A stretch of 64,000 bases of DNA from an uncultured Aquimarina sp. (GTDB taxonomy: Bacteria > Bacteroidota > Bacteroidia > Flavobacteriales > Flavobacteriaceae), in assembly GCA_947489685.1 (NCBI GenBank), contig CANLEM010000006.1, positions 124,001-188,000 of the forward strand. Direction: 5' to 3'. The translations under genes were made by a program, and so were the position numbers. Each line of letters starts with the position of its first letter. The first letter of the stretch is position 1. Shown piece after piece: positions 1 through 9,801 of this stretch. The notes beneath the pieces were generated by a model. It was not told where the DNA came from. It did no database searches and saw only the letters and a list, made by a program, of their open reading frames with translations.

Positions 1-1814
1 ATAAGGAGATTAAAATTGAAACACATACCGAGTCGTTATCGCACACTCAAATCCCTAAAGTAGCTTTGCCAAAATATGAAGCTTGGGGCGATGTTTTAAA
101 ATGGTCTTTACAAGAAAATGTTCCGGGAGAGTTTCCATATGCATCAGGTTTATATCCTTTTAAACGAACGGGAGAAGATCCAACACGAATGTTTGCCGGA
201 GAAGGAGGGCCAGAACGTACTAACCGACGTTTCCATTACGTAAGTTTAGGAATGCCAGCAAAACGTTTGTCTACAGCTTTTGATTCGGTGACATTATATG
301 GTAATGACCCAGATCATAGACCTGATATCTATGGTAAAATTGGTAATGCAGGTGTATCTATTTGTTGTTTGGACGATGCAAAAAAATTGTATTCTGGTTT
401 TGATCTTACCCATGCAATGACATCTGTGAGTATGACCATAAATGGTCCAGCACCTATGTTATTAGGATTCTTTATGAATGCTGCAATTGATCAAAATTGT
501 GAGAAGTATATTAAAGAAAATGATCTGGAAGTCGAGGTCGAAGGAAAGATTAAAAAAATATATAAAGATAAAGGAGTTGAGCGTCCTCAATATCAAGGCG
601 AACTTCCTGAAGGTAATGATGGATTAGGATTGATGTTATTAGGAGTTACAGGAGATCAAGTACTGCCAAAAGACGTTTATGACAAGATTAAAGCAGAAAC
701 TCTAAATACGGTTAGAGGTACTGTACAAGCAGATATATTAAAAGAAGATCAAGCGCAAAACACATGTATTTTCTCTACAGAATTTGCATTGCGATTAATG
801 GGAGATGTACAGGAATATTTTATAGAAAAACAAGTTCGAAACTTTTACTCAGTATCCATATCGGGATATCATATAGCAGAAGCAGGTGCCAACCCAATTA
901 CGCAACTAGCATTGACCCTGGCTAATGGATTTACATATGTTGAGTATTATTTAAGCCGCGGAATGGATATTAATAAGTTTGGTCCAAACTTATCTTTCTT
1001 TTTCTCTAATGGTATCGATCCAGAATATGCTGTAATTGGTCGTGTCGCTCGTAAAATTTGGGCAAAGGCACTAAAACATAAATATGCTGCCAATCCAAGA
1101 GCGCAAATGTTAAAGTACCATATCCAGACTTCTGGTCGATCGTTACATGCTCAGGAAATTGACTTTAATGACATTCGTACTACGTTACAGGCATTATATG
1201 CCATATATGATAATTGTAATTCTTTGCATACTAATGCATACGATGAGGCTATTACCACACCAACTGAAGAGTCGGTACGTAGAGCTATGGCAATACAGTT
1301 GATTATAAATAAAGAATTAGGTCTGGCTAAGAACGAAAACCCTATCCAGGGATCTTTTATTATCGAAGAATTAACAGATCTGGTTGAAGAAGCTGTACTA
1401 ACAGAATTTGATAGGATAACCGAACGTGGTGGAGTTCTGGGAGCAATGGAAACTATGTACCAGCGTAGTAAAATACAAGAAGAAAGTTTGTATTACGAAA
1501 CTTTAAAACACACCGGAGAATTCCCAATTATTGGTGTAAATACATTCTTAAGTTCTAAAGGATCACCAACGGTTACTCCTGGCGAGGTTATTCGTGCTAC
1601 TGAAGAAGAGAAACAATATCAGATTACCATATTAAATAACCTTCATAAAGCCAAAGATGATGTAGCTGCCAAAGCACTTACTCAAGTACAGGAGGCTGCG
1701 GTACAGAATCAAAATATTTTTGAGATTTTAATGGAAGCTACCAAAGTATGTTCTTTAGGACAAATAACGGCAGCCTTATTTGAAGTAGGAGGACAGTATC
1801 GCAGAAATATGTAA
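1..1814 (+). CDS. icmF: Fused isobutyryl-CoA mutase (IcmF), C-terminal mutase part, 5' truncated by window
   Basis: Adenosylcobalamin-dependent acyl-CoA mutase large domain. The frame is open to the left edge (first full codon at 3, reading [11 protein letters not shown]...), so the real start and the expected N-terminal B12-binding and G-protein domains lie outside; an internal TTG at 66 is not the start. The text [18 protein letters not shown] and [10 protein letters not shown] are mutase signatures. Two substrate-determining positions read Phe (codon 192, RMFAG) and Gln (codon 756, AQNTCIF), as known for isobutyryl/n-butyryl-CoA mutases, where methylmalonyl-CoA mutase has Tyr and Arg. It therefore probably interconverts isobutyryl- and n-butyryl-CoA rather than acting on methylmalonyl-CoA. 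A separate MeaB GTPase gene lies at 52426-53502. Followed by a strong terminator. High confidence in family, good in specificity class. Confidence 0.93.
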   Translation, partial: KEIKIETHTESLSHTQIPKVALPKYEAWGDVLKWSLQENVPGEFPYASGLYPFKRTGEDPTRMFAGEGGPERTNRRFHYVSLGMPAKRLSTAFDSVTLYGNDPDHRPDIYGKIGNAGVSICCLDDAKKLYSGFDLTHAMTSVSMTINGPAPMLLGFFMNAAIDQNCEKYIKENDLEVEVEGKIKKIYKDKGVERPQYQGELPEGNDGLGLMLLGVTGDQVLPKDVYDKIKAETLNTVRGTVQADILKEDQAQNTCIFSTEFALRLMGDVQEYFIEKQVRNFYSVSISGYHIAEAGANPITQLALTLANGFTYVEYYLSRGMDINKFGPNLSFFFSNGIDPEYAVIGRVARKIWAKALKHKYAANPRAQMLKYHIQTSGRSLHAQEIDFNDIRTTLQALYAIYDNCNSLHTNAYDEAITTPTEESVRRAMAIQLIINKELGLAKNENPIQGSFIIEELTDLVEEAVLTEFDRITERGGVLGAMETMYQRSKIQEESLYYETLKHTGEFPIIGVNTFLSSKGSPTVTPGEVIRATEEEKQYQITILNNLHKAKDDVAAKALTQVQEAAVQNQNIFEILMEATKVCSLGQITAALFEVGGQYRRNM

Positions 1815-1840
1815 TATCAAAAATTAATAGACATAGGTTA

Positions 1841-1868
1841 AAAACCCTGCTCAAGAGCAGGGTTTTTC
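1841..1868 (+). terminator. Intrinsic terminator after icmF
   Basis: Inverted repeat AACCCTGCTC / GAGCAGGGTT followed by a T run, 27 nt after the icmF stop codon. The flanking A and T runs would let it work on both strands. Confidence 0.9.
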
Positions 1869-1910
1869 GTTTGCAAGAGTTTCTTTATCTTTAGAGAAAA
1901 AGGAATACAT

Positions 1911-3017
1911 TTGTTTACCACTATAGAATATACTGTTACTGCTATTGTTTGTTTGATTTCGGCAATTGTAATTCAACGCATTTTTAGCAAAGAAAAACTT
2001 CGAGGTGCAGATCAAAATGCTATCCAAGGGATAAAATGGTTTGGATTGGCTATTTTCGTTTGGGGATTGGGAGCCTTTATTAACCTTATTTTGGTGACAG
2101 GGTTACAGTGGTCGCCTACCAATAAAGTTTTAATTTACCTGGGAGTATTAGTTTCACTGGCAAACTCTTTGTTTATCATTTTGTCACTCCCTTCTATAGA
2201 ACATCAAAAAAAACCAGGGATATTGGTTCGACTTGCAGAGCGTTTTAGTATTGGCGAATTTGTAGGTTTGTACTGTGGGGTGCTAGGTATGATAACTTTT
2301 GTCTTTATCGCATCTTCTTATGGTAATGCAGAAATTAGCAATAATTTCATTTGGCTTATCGATATACCTATTTCAATCTTGGTGGCTATTTCTTTACTAT
2401 TTGAACTTAATAAAGCATTTGTCGGAAGACATATGAAATTTATGTACCTACCAACTTTTGTTTTGTTTGTTTTGATTGTAATAGCAGTTTCGCATAGGAT
2501 GATTCCACAAGACAAGGTTTTACAATTTATAGATCAAGAGTTTTGGAGTATTTTGGGTAGTATCACCGCTATATCGTTTAAATTTCTATTTATTCTGCTT
2601 TTTTCAATTCTTTTATATAGTTGGAAATTCCTTTCTGAAAAAGAACAACAACAAAATCTAGCCGAAGAACTAGAAAATCAAAATATAGAACTTAAAAGAA
2701 TAAATGAGCAATATCAACTGGCAAATGAAAGTCACCTGGATACTATTAAATCTTTAAAAAAGAATTTACACGCCTTGCAAGAAACGTCTAAGATCGAATT
2801 TTCTGAACGGCAATGTGAAGTTTTGGGATACCTAGCTCATTATGGCGATCATAAGTCCTATACCGAAATAGCTCAAGCAATGCACATCAGTACTGATGGG
2901 TTTCAGACCCATATTCACCAGATCAAGAAACTGCTTAATGTGAGTGGTGCTGGAGGAAAAGAGCAGTTGGTAGCCTTTGCCAAATCAAATAACTTTCTAA
3001 AATACACATCATTTTAA
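1911..3017 (+). CDS. Membrane-anchored LuxR-type HTH regulator (7 TM)
   Basis: Residues 1-240 hold about seven hydrophobic segments (near 4-22, 42-66, 73-96, 114-136, 146-166, 178-198, 213-240). A charged coiled coil follows (243-295, EKEQQQNLAEELENQN...), then a LuxR/GerE-like helix-turn-helix (about 298-360, FSERQCEVLGYLAHY...YTEIAQAMHISTDGFQTHIHQIKKLL). It would sense a membrane or external signal and bind DNA from the inner membrane; signal and targets are unknown. There is no ATG in frame upstream, so a TTG start at 1911 is used; a TATCTTTA box (1886-1893) resembling TAnnTTTG sits just before it. It is a stand-alone gene. Confidence 0.8.
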   Translation: MFTTIEYTVTAIVCLISAIVIQRIFSKEKLRGADQNAIQGIKWFGLAIFVWGLGAFINLILVTGLQWSPTNKVLIYLGVLVSLANSLFIILSLPSIEHQKKPGILVRLAERFSIGEFVGLYCGVLGMITFVFIASSYGNAEISNNFIWLIDIPISILVAISLLFELNKAFVGRHMKFMYLPTFVLFVLIVIAVSHRMIPQDKVLQFIDQEFWSILGSITAISFKFLFILLFSILLYSWKFLSEKEQQQNLAEELENQNIELKRINEQYQLANESHLDTIKSLKKNLHALQETSKIEFSERQCEVLGYLAHYGDHKSYTEIAQAMHISTDGFQTHIHQIKKLLNVSGAGGKEQLVAFAKSNNFLKYTSF

Positions 3018-3123
3018 CGATAGTACTTAACCGTATGGTTAACCATTTTATATATAAAATTTGAGTAGTACTTAACCTTTTCTGTGAATAGTTTTTCGGA
3101 CAAATTGCCAGAAAAACTTTATC

Positions 3124-4635
3124 ATGACTATTTCTTATCTCATATCACAACAAAATTTAGACGAACAGATAAACGAAGTTTTTGGAGAGGCTACAAGTTG
3201 GTTTGTAGATGCTATTTTAGCCCAAATTCCTATTACAGATACTGTGGGTATACCGTGGGTACTGCTTGTATTGTTAATGGGAGCAATATATTTTACAGTG
3301 TACTTTAGATTTGTAAATATCCGAAGCTTTTTTACAGCTATACAAGTCGTAAGAGGTAAATATGATTCTTTAGAAAAATCAAATACAGAGGAAGATAATG
3401 AGACCAATACAACCACCAAAGGAGAAGTAAGTCATTTCCAGGCATTGACTACGGCGGTTTCTGCAACGGTTGGGTTGGGTAATATTGCTGGAGTAGCGAT
3501 AGCATTATCAATAGGAGGACCCGGTGCAACGTTATGGATGGTATTAATAGGGATATTAGGAATGTCATCAAAATTTGTAGAATGTACTTTGGGAGTTAGG
3601 TATAGAGAAATAGACTCAGAGGGAAAGGTGTATGGAGGCCCAATGTATTATTTGAGTAAAGGATTAGGCGAAAAAGGATATGCAAAATTTGGAAAGGTTT
3701 TAGCAGTACTTTTTTCTATAATGTGTGTTGGCGGATCTTTTGGAGGAGGAAACATGTTTCAAATAAATCAGGCTTTTAAGTTATTTGAACATGTCGTATT
3801 ACCTCAACATGTTTCTGTACAAGGATATGCATGGGTTTTTGGGCTTATTATGGCAATTTTGGTTGGAGTAGTTATCATAGGCGGTATTAAAAAAATAGCC
3901 AGTGTTACCGATAAGATCGTGCCATTTATGGTGGTAACATATATCATTGCTGTTTTGATTGTTTTAATCTTAAACAGTAGTGCAATACCCAATGCTTTTA
4001 TAGCCATTTGGGATGGTGCTTTTAATTCTGAAGGTATCGTAGGAGGTTTTGTCGGGGTGCTTATTCAGGGGCTAAGGCGAGGTGCTTTTAGTAATGAAGC
4101 AGGTATAGGGAGTTCCTCAATAGCACATAGTGCCGTAAAAACTCAATTTCCGGCAAGTGAAGGGTTAGTAGCACTATTAGAGCCTTTTATAGATACTGTA
4201 GTAGTTTGTACCATGACAGCATTGGTTTTAATTATAACAGGGCAAATAGATACGGGAGTCGAGATTAATTCGGAACGAGGTGTACTTCTTACCGCCTCTG
4301 CACTAGAAAGTGGAATATCATGGTTTCCGTACTTGCTTACCATAGCTGTATTATTATTTGCTTTTTCGTCTATGATTTCATGGTCCTATTATGGATATCA
4401 ATCATGGAGCTATCTTTTTGGAAGAGGAAAACGAACAGAGTATATATATAAGTTTATATTTTGCTGCTTTACAGTGATTGGTGCTGCAGCCACCTTGGAT
4501 GCAGTAACAGACTTTAGTGATGCGATGGTTTTTGCGATGATGGTACCTAATATGATTGGTTTGTTTTTATTAAGCCCCAAAGTATCACAAGAGTTAAAAA
4601 AGTATAAGAGTAGTATAACAAATATGTTAAAGTAG
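3124..4635 (+). CDS. Alanine/glycine:cation symporter (AGCS family)
   Basis: Inner-membrane Na+ (or H+) coupled uptake of alanine or glycine, AlsT/DagA type. The 503-residue length and many hydrophobic helices fit. Family motifs are visible: SATVGLGNIAGVA (113-125), GGPGATLWM (131-139), YGGPMYYL and the GLRRGAFSNEAGIGSS block. A charged loop at 83-100 (EKSNTEEDNETNTTTKG) is longer and more polar than usual. The 106-nt gap before it carries a direct repeat AGTACTTAACC (3023 and 3066) and GGTTAACC, possibly regulatory. Confidence 0.9.
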   Translation: MTISYLISQQNLDEQINEVFGEATSWFVDAILAQIPITDTVGIPWVLLVLLMGAIYFTVYFRFVNIRSFFTAIQVVRGKYDSLEKSNTEEDNETNTTTKGEVSHFQALTTAVSATVGLGNIAGVAIALSIGGPGATLWMVLIGILGMSSKFVECTLGVRYREIDSEGKVYGGPMYYLSKGLGEKGYAKFGKVLAVLFSIMCVGGSFGGGNMFQINQAFKLFEHVVLPQHVSVQGYAWVFGLIMAILVGVVIIGGIKKIASVTDKIVPFMVVTYIIAVLIVLILNSSAIPNAFIAIWDGAFNSEGIVGGFVGVLIQGLRRGAFSNEAGIGSSSIAHSAVKTQFPASEGLVALLEPFIDTVVVCTMTALVLIITGQIDTGVEINSERGVLLTASALESGISWFPYLLTIAVLLFAFSSMISWSYYGYQSWSYLFGRGKRTEYIYKFIFCCFTVIGAAATLDAVTDFSDAMVFAMMVPNMIGLFLLSPKVSQELKKYKSSITNMLK

Positions 4636-4700
4636 TTATATAGCATAATAATACATGTGATTTTTTTGATTTTTTTTATCTTTAAAAAAACACAAACATC

Positions 4701-6029
4701 ATGCAAAAATTACTCATTGGGCTACTTATTACCACATTATCATTTGGACAACAGAATCAGGTAAAAGCTTTGGTTGGCGGAACACTAATAGATGGTTATG
4801 GATCTACACCCATAAAAAATAGTGTGATCATTATAGAAGGAGATAAAATTAAAGCGGTTGGAACAATAAAAACCTTGAAAATTCCGGAAAATGCTAAGGT
4901 TATTTCTACCGAAGGAATGTCGGTATTACCTGGTCTTTGGGACATGCATGTGCATACCATGATTAATGGTCATGCGGATTACTCGTATTGGGACAAAACA
5001 TATCCTCCATTATTAGAGGATGTAATTATGCCGGCTTCTGCAGAGCAATTATTAATGGCTGGGGTCACTAGTGCAAGAGACCTTGGGGCTCCGCTTAAGG
5101 AAAGTATTTCTGTAAGAGATCGAATTAATAAAGGAGAAATCCCAGGAGCAACATTATACGTTTCAGGACCATTTATCCAGAAAAAACCATATCCGGGAAC
5201 CGAGGCCTTTAGGTGGGGAATCAATGGGGCAGAAGATGCCAGGAAGAAAATTAAAAAATTGGCAGATGCGGGTGTTGATTGTGTTAAGTTGATCGATCAA
5301 GATCAAATGACCAAAGATGAATTAAAAGCAGTTGTTGACACCGCTCATAAATATAATTTAAAAGTGGTTGCTCATGGCCATCGACCTCAAGAAATCAGAG
5401 CAGGACTTCTGGCAGGAGTTGATTGTTTTGAACATACGGGTTTATCATCGGCACCCAGATATCCTGATGATGTAATGGCGGCTGTAAAAGAGCGAACTGC
5501 ACAAATGAATCTAGGGCCTTTATTTTGGTGTCCGACAGTAGAAGGATTATATAATTATGAATATGTAAGAGATAATGGAGAGCATCTGGATAATGATTCA
5601 TGGCATAGAGGCTTACATGATACAATTATTGCCGATATAAAAAATAGTTTCGAACATAAGGATAGATTACCATATTTTCAATTAACGCCTATGCGAAAAC
5701 CTACTTTGCAGACAAAAATTAAACAATTAATGGATGCAGGAGTAGTGTTAATGATCGGAACAGATAGTGGGATCCCGATGAAATTTCATAGCCAATCTAC
5801 CTGGAACGAATTAGACGTTTGGGTAAATGAGTTTGGGATAGATCCGATGTATGCAATACGTGCAGCTACATATTGGCCCTCCTTATGGACCGGTGTCGCT
5901 GATGAGGTAGGTACAATTACCGAAGGTAAATATGCAGATATTATTGCTGTTAAAGGAGATGTGTTAAGACACATAAATCTACTTCAGAATGTAGATATGG
6001 TCATTAAACACGGAAAAAGATATAAATGA
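4701..6029 (+). CDS. Secreted amidohydrolase family protein
   Basis: Metal-dependent hydrolase of the imidazolonepropionase/prolidase-like amidohydrolase branch. A signal peptide ends near residue 16. Metal ligands can be read: HVH at 82-84, Lys195 (VKLID), His224/His226 (AHGHRP), His244 (EHTG) and Asp354 (GTDSG). The protein ends with the usual small beta domain (GTITEGKYADIIAVKGD). The substrate is unknown; relatives act on dipeptides, acyl-peptides or cyclic amides. Its stop overlaps the next start by 4 nt (ATGA), so it is translationally coupled to a secreted alpha/beta hydrolase; together they suggest a periplasmic degradation step. Confidence 0.88.
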   Translation: MQKLLIGLLITTLSFGQQNQVKALVGGTLIDGYGSTPIKNSVIIIEGDKIKAVGTIKTLKIPENAKVISTEGMSVLPGLWDMHVHTMINGHADYSYWDKTYPPLLEDVIMPASAEQLLMAGVTSARDLGAPLKESISVRDRINKGEIPGATLYVSGPFIQKKPYPGTEAFRWGINGAEDARKKIKKLADAGVDCVKLIDQDQMTKDELKAVVDTAHKYNLKVVAHGHRPQEIRAGLLAGVDCFEHTGLSSAPRYPDDVMAAVKERTAQMNLGPLFWCPTVEGLYNYEYVRDNGEHLDNDSWHRGLHDTIIADIKNSFEHKDRLPYFQLTPMRKPTLQTKIKQLMDAGVVLMIGTDSGIPMKFHSQSTWNELDVWVNEFGIDPMYAIRAATYWPSLWTGVADEVGTITEGKYADIIAVKGDVLRHINLLQNVDMVIKHGKRYK

Positions 6030-7222
6030 GGTTTCTAGTTGTTATAGTGCTATGGAGTATTCCTTTTTTCGGAAACGGACAGATTGTTTTTGAAAAAGGT
6101 AAAATCATGGACTCGATACCTATTTCAAAGAATAATAAAGAAACCTTTGCGCTGTATCTTCCGAAATCTTATGTGTCGAGCGAATTAAATACCGTCGTAT
6201 TTATATTTGAACCGGCAGCTCGTAGTAAAATTGGGATCAAACCTTTTATAGAAGCTTCAGAAAAAAATAATTATATTTTGGTGTGTTCTAATAATACCAG
6301 AAATGGACCATATCAGAAAAACTTTGATATTACAAATAGATTGTTTGATTATGTATTTTCAAATTTTAATATTAAAGAAGATCGGATTTTTTTGGCAGGA
6401 TTTTCGGGAGGCGCAAGATTGGCTTCCTCAATCGCGGTACTCACCAATAAAATGGCAGGGGTGATTGCTTGCGGAGCGGGGTTCTCTACTACCCAATCTC
6501 ATGTTCCAACTATACAAAAATTCGCCTATGCTGCCATTTGTGGAGACTTAGATATGAATTTTACCGAAATGATCAGATCCAAAGAGTACATGGATAAACT
6601 CAATTTTAATCATACGTTGTTTACATATAATGGAGATCATAGTTGGCCTCCCTCAAAAGAAATAATAAAAGCCTTTGATTGGTTAGAAATACAATCTCAT
6701 AATAAAGGAGTAAAAATTAAAACGAATATAGAGCTAAAGCAAAGTTATCAAACCAATTATGCATTGGCTCGTAATGCAGAACTAAATAAAGGATGGTTTC
6801 AAGCCTTGGAAAACTATGAGCGAATAGTAAGTACGTATTCGAAGTTTTATAATTTGGATAGTATTAAAACCAGAATCAAAAGGATTAAGAAAAATAAAGA
6901 GTATAAGGTTTCATTAAAAAAGTTCTCTAAAGCTTTAGTAAAAGAAGATCTTATAACAGAGAAACTACATACCCGATTTTTACAAGACTTTATTAATCCT
7001 GATCAAAGCGATATGAAATGGTGGAAGCGAGGATTAAATGTGTTAGAAAAACCTTTGGGTCCAGAAATGGATAAAATGGTAAAAAGACTGAGATATAAGG
7101 TATTTGCATGGACAATTACGATGACGAATCCATACATAAAGGATGCTACAAATATTGAACAAAAACGATATTGTGATAAAATTAAAAAATTAGTCTACCC
7201 CGGACTACGATCAATCAGATAA
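6026..7222 (+). CDS. Secreted alpha/beta-hydrolase with C-terminal helical domain
   Basis: Signal peptide 1-18 (ending FFGNGQ). Residues 40-225 form an esterase/dienelactone-hydrolase-like alpha/beta fold with nucleophile elbow GFSGG (Ser127), likely acid at Asp174 or Asp176 (CGDLD) and catalytic His205 (NGDHSWPP). Residues 240-398 are helical and lysine rich, with a WWKRG element shared with the paralogue at 8392-9801. Coupled by an ATGA overlap to the upstream amidohydrolase. Substrate unknown; carboxylester or amide hydrolysis is inferred from the triad. Confidence 0.8.
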   Translation: MRFLVVIVLWSIPFFGNGQIVFEKGKIMDSIPISKNNKETFALYLPKSYVSSELNTVVFIFEPAARSKIGIKPFIEASEKNNYILVCSNNTRNGPYQKNFDITNRLFDYVFSNFNIKEDRIFLAGFSGGARLASSIAVLTNKMAGVIACGAGFSTTQSHVPTIQKFAYAAICGDLDMNFTEMIRSKEYMDKLNFNHTLFTYNGDHSWPPSKEIIKAFDWLEIQSHNKGVKIKTNIELKQSYQTNYALARNAELNKGWFQALENYERIVSTYSKFYNLDSIKTRIKRIKKNKEYKVSLKKFSKALVKEDLITEKLHTRFLQDFINPDQSDMKWWKRGLNVLEKPLGPEMDKMVKRLRYKVFAWTITMTNPYIKDATNIEQKRYCDKIKKLVYPGLRSIR

Positions 7223-7224
7223 GG

Positions 7225-7608
7225 TTATAATGTCATTATCCAGCTATGCTGAAGTCTTTTAAATTTTCTGAGTTCTTTTCGAAGCAATACAACAAATTCT
7301 TTTCCGTTACTTTCGGATTGTTCTAAACGTTCGCAATTTTTATACAACTTATTTGTGATACGAATTAATGAATTAGCATGTTTGATTCTGTCATCTTGAA
7401 AAACCTGATTTTCTGCGTTGATAATATTAGGAACTAGTGCATCAGATTGCCTAATAATATCACCTGTAAAATAGATATTAGGGTCCTCATTTCCGTTTTG
7501 TTGTAATGGAGCCAGATCATGGATAAGATAATTCGAAATGCTTCTTGAAAGGGTAAAAATTTCAAGAGCCTTCTTATAAAGTCTTTTATTTTGTGGCGGT
7601 GTTCTCAT
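7225..7608 (-). CDS. Hypothetical helical protein (four-helix-bundle type?)
   Basis: A 127-residue soluble, mostly helical protein with no signal peptide. The pattern RLYKKALEIFTLSRSISNYLIHDL resembles the start of small four-helix-bundle proteins (S23/Avd-like), but I do not recognise it with confidence. It converges with the hydrolase gene with only 2 nt between stops and no terminator, and diverges from the Lrp-type regulator at 7721, so the 112-nt gap at 7609-7720 must hold both promoters. Confidence 0.6.
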   Translation of the reverse strand: MRTPPQNKRLYKKALEIFTLSRSISNYLIHDLAPLQQNGNEDPNIYFTGDIIRQSDALVPNIINAENQVFQDDRIKHANSLIRITNKLYKNCERLEQSESNGKEFVVLLRKELRKFKRLQHSWIMTL

Positions 7609-7720
7609 AACAATTTCTATTTCAAAAATACTGCTATTTTTAGTATTTTTTCTTTTGAAATTAAGGTAAAAACATTAAATTACCTTTTAATTTAATTAGA
7701 AATACATTTTTTTATTTAAA

Positions 7721-8185
7721 ATGAAAATAGACTCGACAAACTGGAATATATTGCAATGTTTACAACAAAACGCTAGGTTATCAAACGCCGAGATCGGAAG
7801 AAAAGTGGGGTTAAGTTCTCCTGCTGTTGCCGAAAGAATAAAAAAGATGGAGGATTATGGTGTTCTTAAGGGATATAAGGCAGAAGTGTTATATACAAAA
7901 GTAGGATATCAATTAAAGGCAATTATTACATTACGTGCTTTTATGGGAAGATTGAAACCTTTTATGATAAAAGTATCTTCTTTTAATGAAGTCCTAAACT
8001 GTTATCGAATTACTGGTAATGAAAATATTGTTATGGAGGTAGTGTTACGTGATCAGATACATTTGCAGGAATTTATTGATAGACTAATCACCTATGGTGA
8101 GGTTAAAACTCATATTATTCTTTCTAATTTGATAGAAAACAACCCAATTAAGGATTTTACGGGGTTAAGTGAGTTAGAACTATAG
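7721..8185 (+). CDS. Lrp/AsnC family transcriptional regulator
   Basis: Residues 1-60 are an AsnC-type winged HTH (NWNILQCLQQNARLSNAEIGRKVGLSSPAVAERIKKMEDYGVL) and 65-150 the RAM ligand-binding domain. Family-typical length, 154 residues. These regulators respond to amino acids or related metabolites and often autoregulate. The most obvious possible target is the divergent gene at 7225-7608. An exact TAnnTTTG box (TAGTTTTG, 8183-8190) overlaps its stop codon and may drive the downstream RNA element. Confidence 0.92.
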   Translation: MKIDSTNWNILQCLQQNARLSNAEIGRKVGLSSPAVAERIKKMEDYGVLKGYKAEVLYTKVGYQLKAIITLRAFMGRLKPFMIKVSSFNEVLNCYRITGNENIVMEVVLRDQIHLQEFIDRLITYGEVKTHIILSNLIENNPIKDFTGLSELEL

Positions 8186-8221
8186 TTTTGGCATAAGATT
8201 TGTGTATACTATAATAAAGAA

Positions 8222-8316
8222 TAGTCTTTGACTTGCGTGAGGACATTAGTTAGGGAAAACTAAAGAGAGTGTGAGGGAAAGATTAAAAACACCTAGACTG
8301 CTATCTAGGTGTTTTT
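8222..8316 (+). ncRNA. Structured RNA element, copy A, ending in terminator
   Basis: Outer stem TAGTCTTT (8222-8229) / AAAGATTA (8278-8285); conserved block GTGAGGACATTAGT (8237-8250); hairpin TTAGTT/AACTAA; conserved block AAACTAAAGAGAGT (8257-8270); then a 13-bp terminator hairpin (8285-8297 / 8304-8316, loop CTGCTA) with a T run. A second copy is at 9986-10094. A TAGTTTTG -7-like box at 8183-8190 would start the transcript near 8196. It ends 75 nt before the gene at 8392, so it is either a small RNA or a terminating leader. I do not recognise the family for certain; Rfam Flavo-1 should be compared. Confidence 0.7.
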
Positions 8317-8391
8317 TTATGATATTTTTTATACTCAGTGGCACCTTTTTTGTGGTATTTTTTTGATAAATTTATTCATGCACAATCATCT

Positions 8392-9801
8392 ATGGGGAGA
8401 ATATATTCTAGTCTGGTTTTACTTTTTATGATAACTCTTTGTCATGGACAGAGCCAACTTACTCTAAAAAAAGGAATCGTTACGGACTCCTTGTTAGTTC
8501 CTTCGACAGATAATCATTTTAGTATTTATATACCAAGAAATTTTGATCCAAATAAAAATTGGCCAATTGTTTTGGGCTTTGACTCTTTGGGTAGGGAGTC
8601 TGGTTTAACCAGGTTATATATGGCTGCTGCCGAAGAATTAGGGTATATTGTTGCTGTTACTAATTTTAAAAGTAGTCAAACACCCAAAGAAAAGGTTAAT
8701 TATGTTCCGATTTTTATAGAACATATTTTTTCTCTTTTTCCAATTCAAAAAGGAAGAGTATATGTTACAGGTGTAGGAAAAGATGCCGAAATTTCAAGTC
8801 TGTTGCCCGTACTAATTCCGGATAAAATATTTGGTGTAATTGCCATGGGGGATAGCTATTATTATAAACCCAATATGCGAATCAATAAGAATTTCTCTTA
8901 TATCGCAACGGTAAATGGCGGTAATTATAGGTATAAGCATCTTTTTAAAAACAAGAATTTCTTGAAAAGAAAGGCTATTGCGGCTGATGTTTTTGTACAC
9001 GAAGGTGATTCTGATTTCCCAGATATTGGGTTGATTAAAAAAGCACTTTCTACCTTTACGGTACAGGCTATGTTAAAAGGTAGAATGCCAAAAGATTCTA
9101 TATGGGTGCAAAATAAATTCCAAGAAGATGTACATACTGTTGATCAATATTTAAATAAAAGAAAGTATATATTGGCCTCCGATGAGTTAAAACGAATCAA
9201 GATTCTTTATAATCCATTTTTTGATACAAGTTACCTGAAAGAAAAACAAAAAGAGATCAAAAAACGTACTGGTTATAAACGGCAACGAAGATTAAAATCG
9301 AAGTATCATAACAAAGAGACTTATTTAAGAGAGGTTTACTCGTTTTCGATAGATGAAGATATAGATTTGCTTAATTATGAAAATTTGGGATGGTGGCAGC
9401 ATGAAGTTTCAAAACTCGATACGCTTATAATAGGTAAAGAGAAATATGCACAAAATATGGCCAAAAGGGTTAAAGGCTTTCTAAAATACATACTAAATAG
9501 CCATAAGGCAGTAGAGCAGAATCGTAAGGATAATTTTGAGAGAAAAATGTTTCTTAATGTTTTTAGCACAATAGTGGACAAAAAAGATTTTGAGTCCTAT
9601 AAACGGGTTATTTCTTTTAGTGCAAGAGATCAAGATTATGAGACGGCATTGTTCTATTTGGAAAAAATGTTACAGAACGGATATAAGGATTTTGAAGGCT
9701 TATATACTATAGAAGGAACATTAGCATTAAAATTGTCTAAAGATTATAATAGATTAATCAAAAAATACCTCGGAAATTCCAAATATTTCTTTTCAAAATA
9801 A
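8392..9801 (+). CDS. Secreted pseudo-hydrolase, paralogue of 6026-7222
   Basis: Same plan as the protein at 6026: signal peptide (1-20, ending LCHGQ), alpha/beta-hydrolase-like domain, then a longer helical domain with a matching WWQHEVSKL element. The catalytic residues are gone: nucleophile elbow GFSGG is GVGKD (Ser to Gly129), GDH is GDS (His to Ser207), and the acid-bearing CGD is NGG. It is thus likely non-catalytic, perhaps binding or structural. The frame is intact, so it is not a decayed pseudogene. Start chosen at ATG 8392 because it gives a clean signal peptide; an in-frame GTG at 8338 lies closer to the terminator. Flanked by RNA elements A and B. Confidence 0.75.
   Translation: MGRIYSSLVLLFMITLCHGQSQLTLKKGIVTDSLLVPSTDNHFSIYIPRNFDPNKNWPIVLGFDSLGRESGLTRLYMAAAEELGYIVAVTNFKSSQTPKEKVNYVPIFIEHIFSLFPIQKGRVYVTGVGKDAEISSLLPVLIPDKIFGVIAMGDSYYYKPNMRINKNFSYIATVNGGNYRYKHLFKNKNFLKRKAIAADVFVHEGDSDFPDIGLIKKALSTFTVQAMLKGRMPKDSIWVQNKFQEDVHTVDQYLNKRKYILASDELKRIKILYNPFFDTSYLKEKQKEIKKRTGYKRQRRLKSKYHNKETYLREVYSFSIDEDIDLLNYENLGWWQHEVSKLDTLIIGKEKYAQNMAKRVKGFLKYILNSHKAVEQNRKDNFERKMFLNVFSTIVDKKDFESYKRVISFSARDQDYETALFYLEKMLQNGYKDFEGLYTIEGTLALKLSKDYNRLIKKYLGNSKYFFSK

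Noticed and set aside
66..68. TTG at 66 as start of the first gene
   Set aside because: The frame is open to the window edge and upstream codons match IcmF, so the gene simply begins outside.
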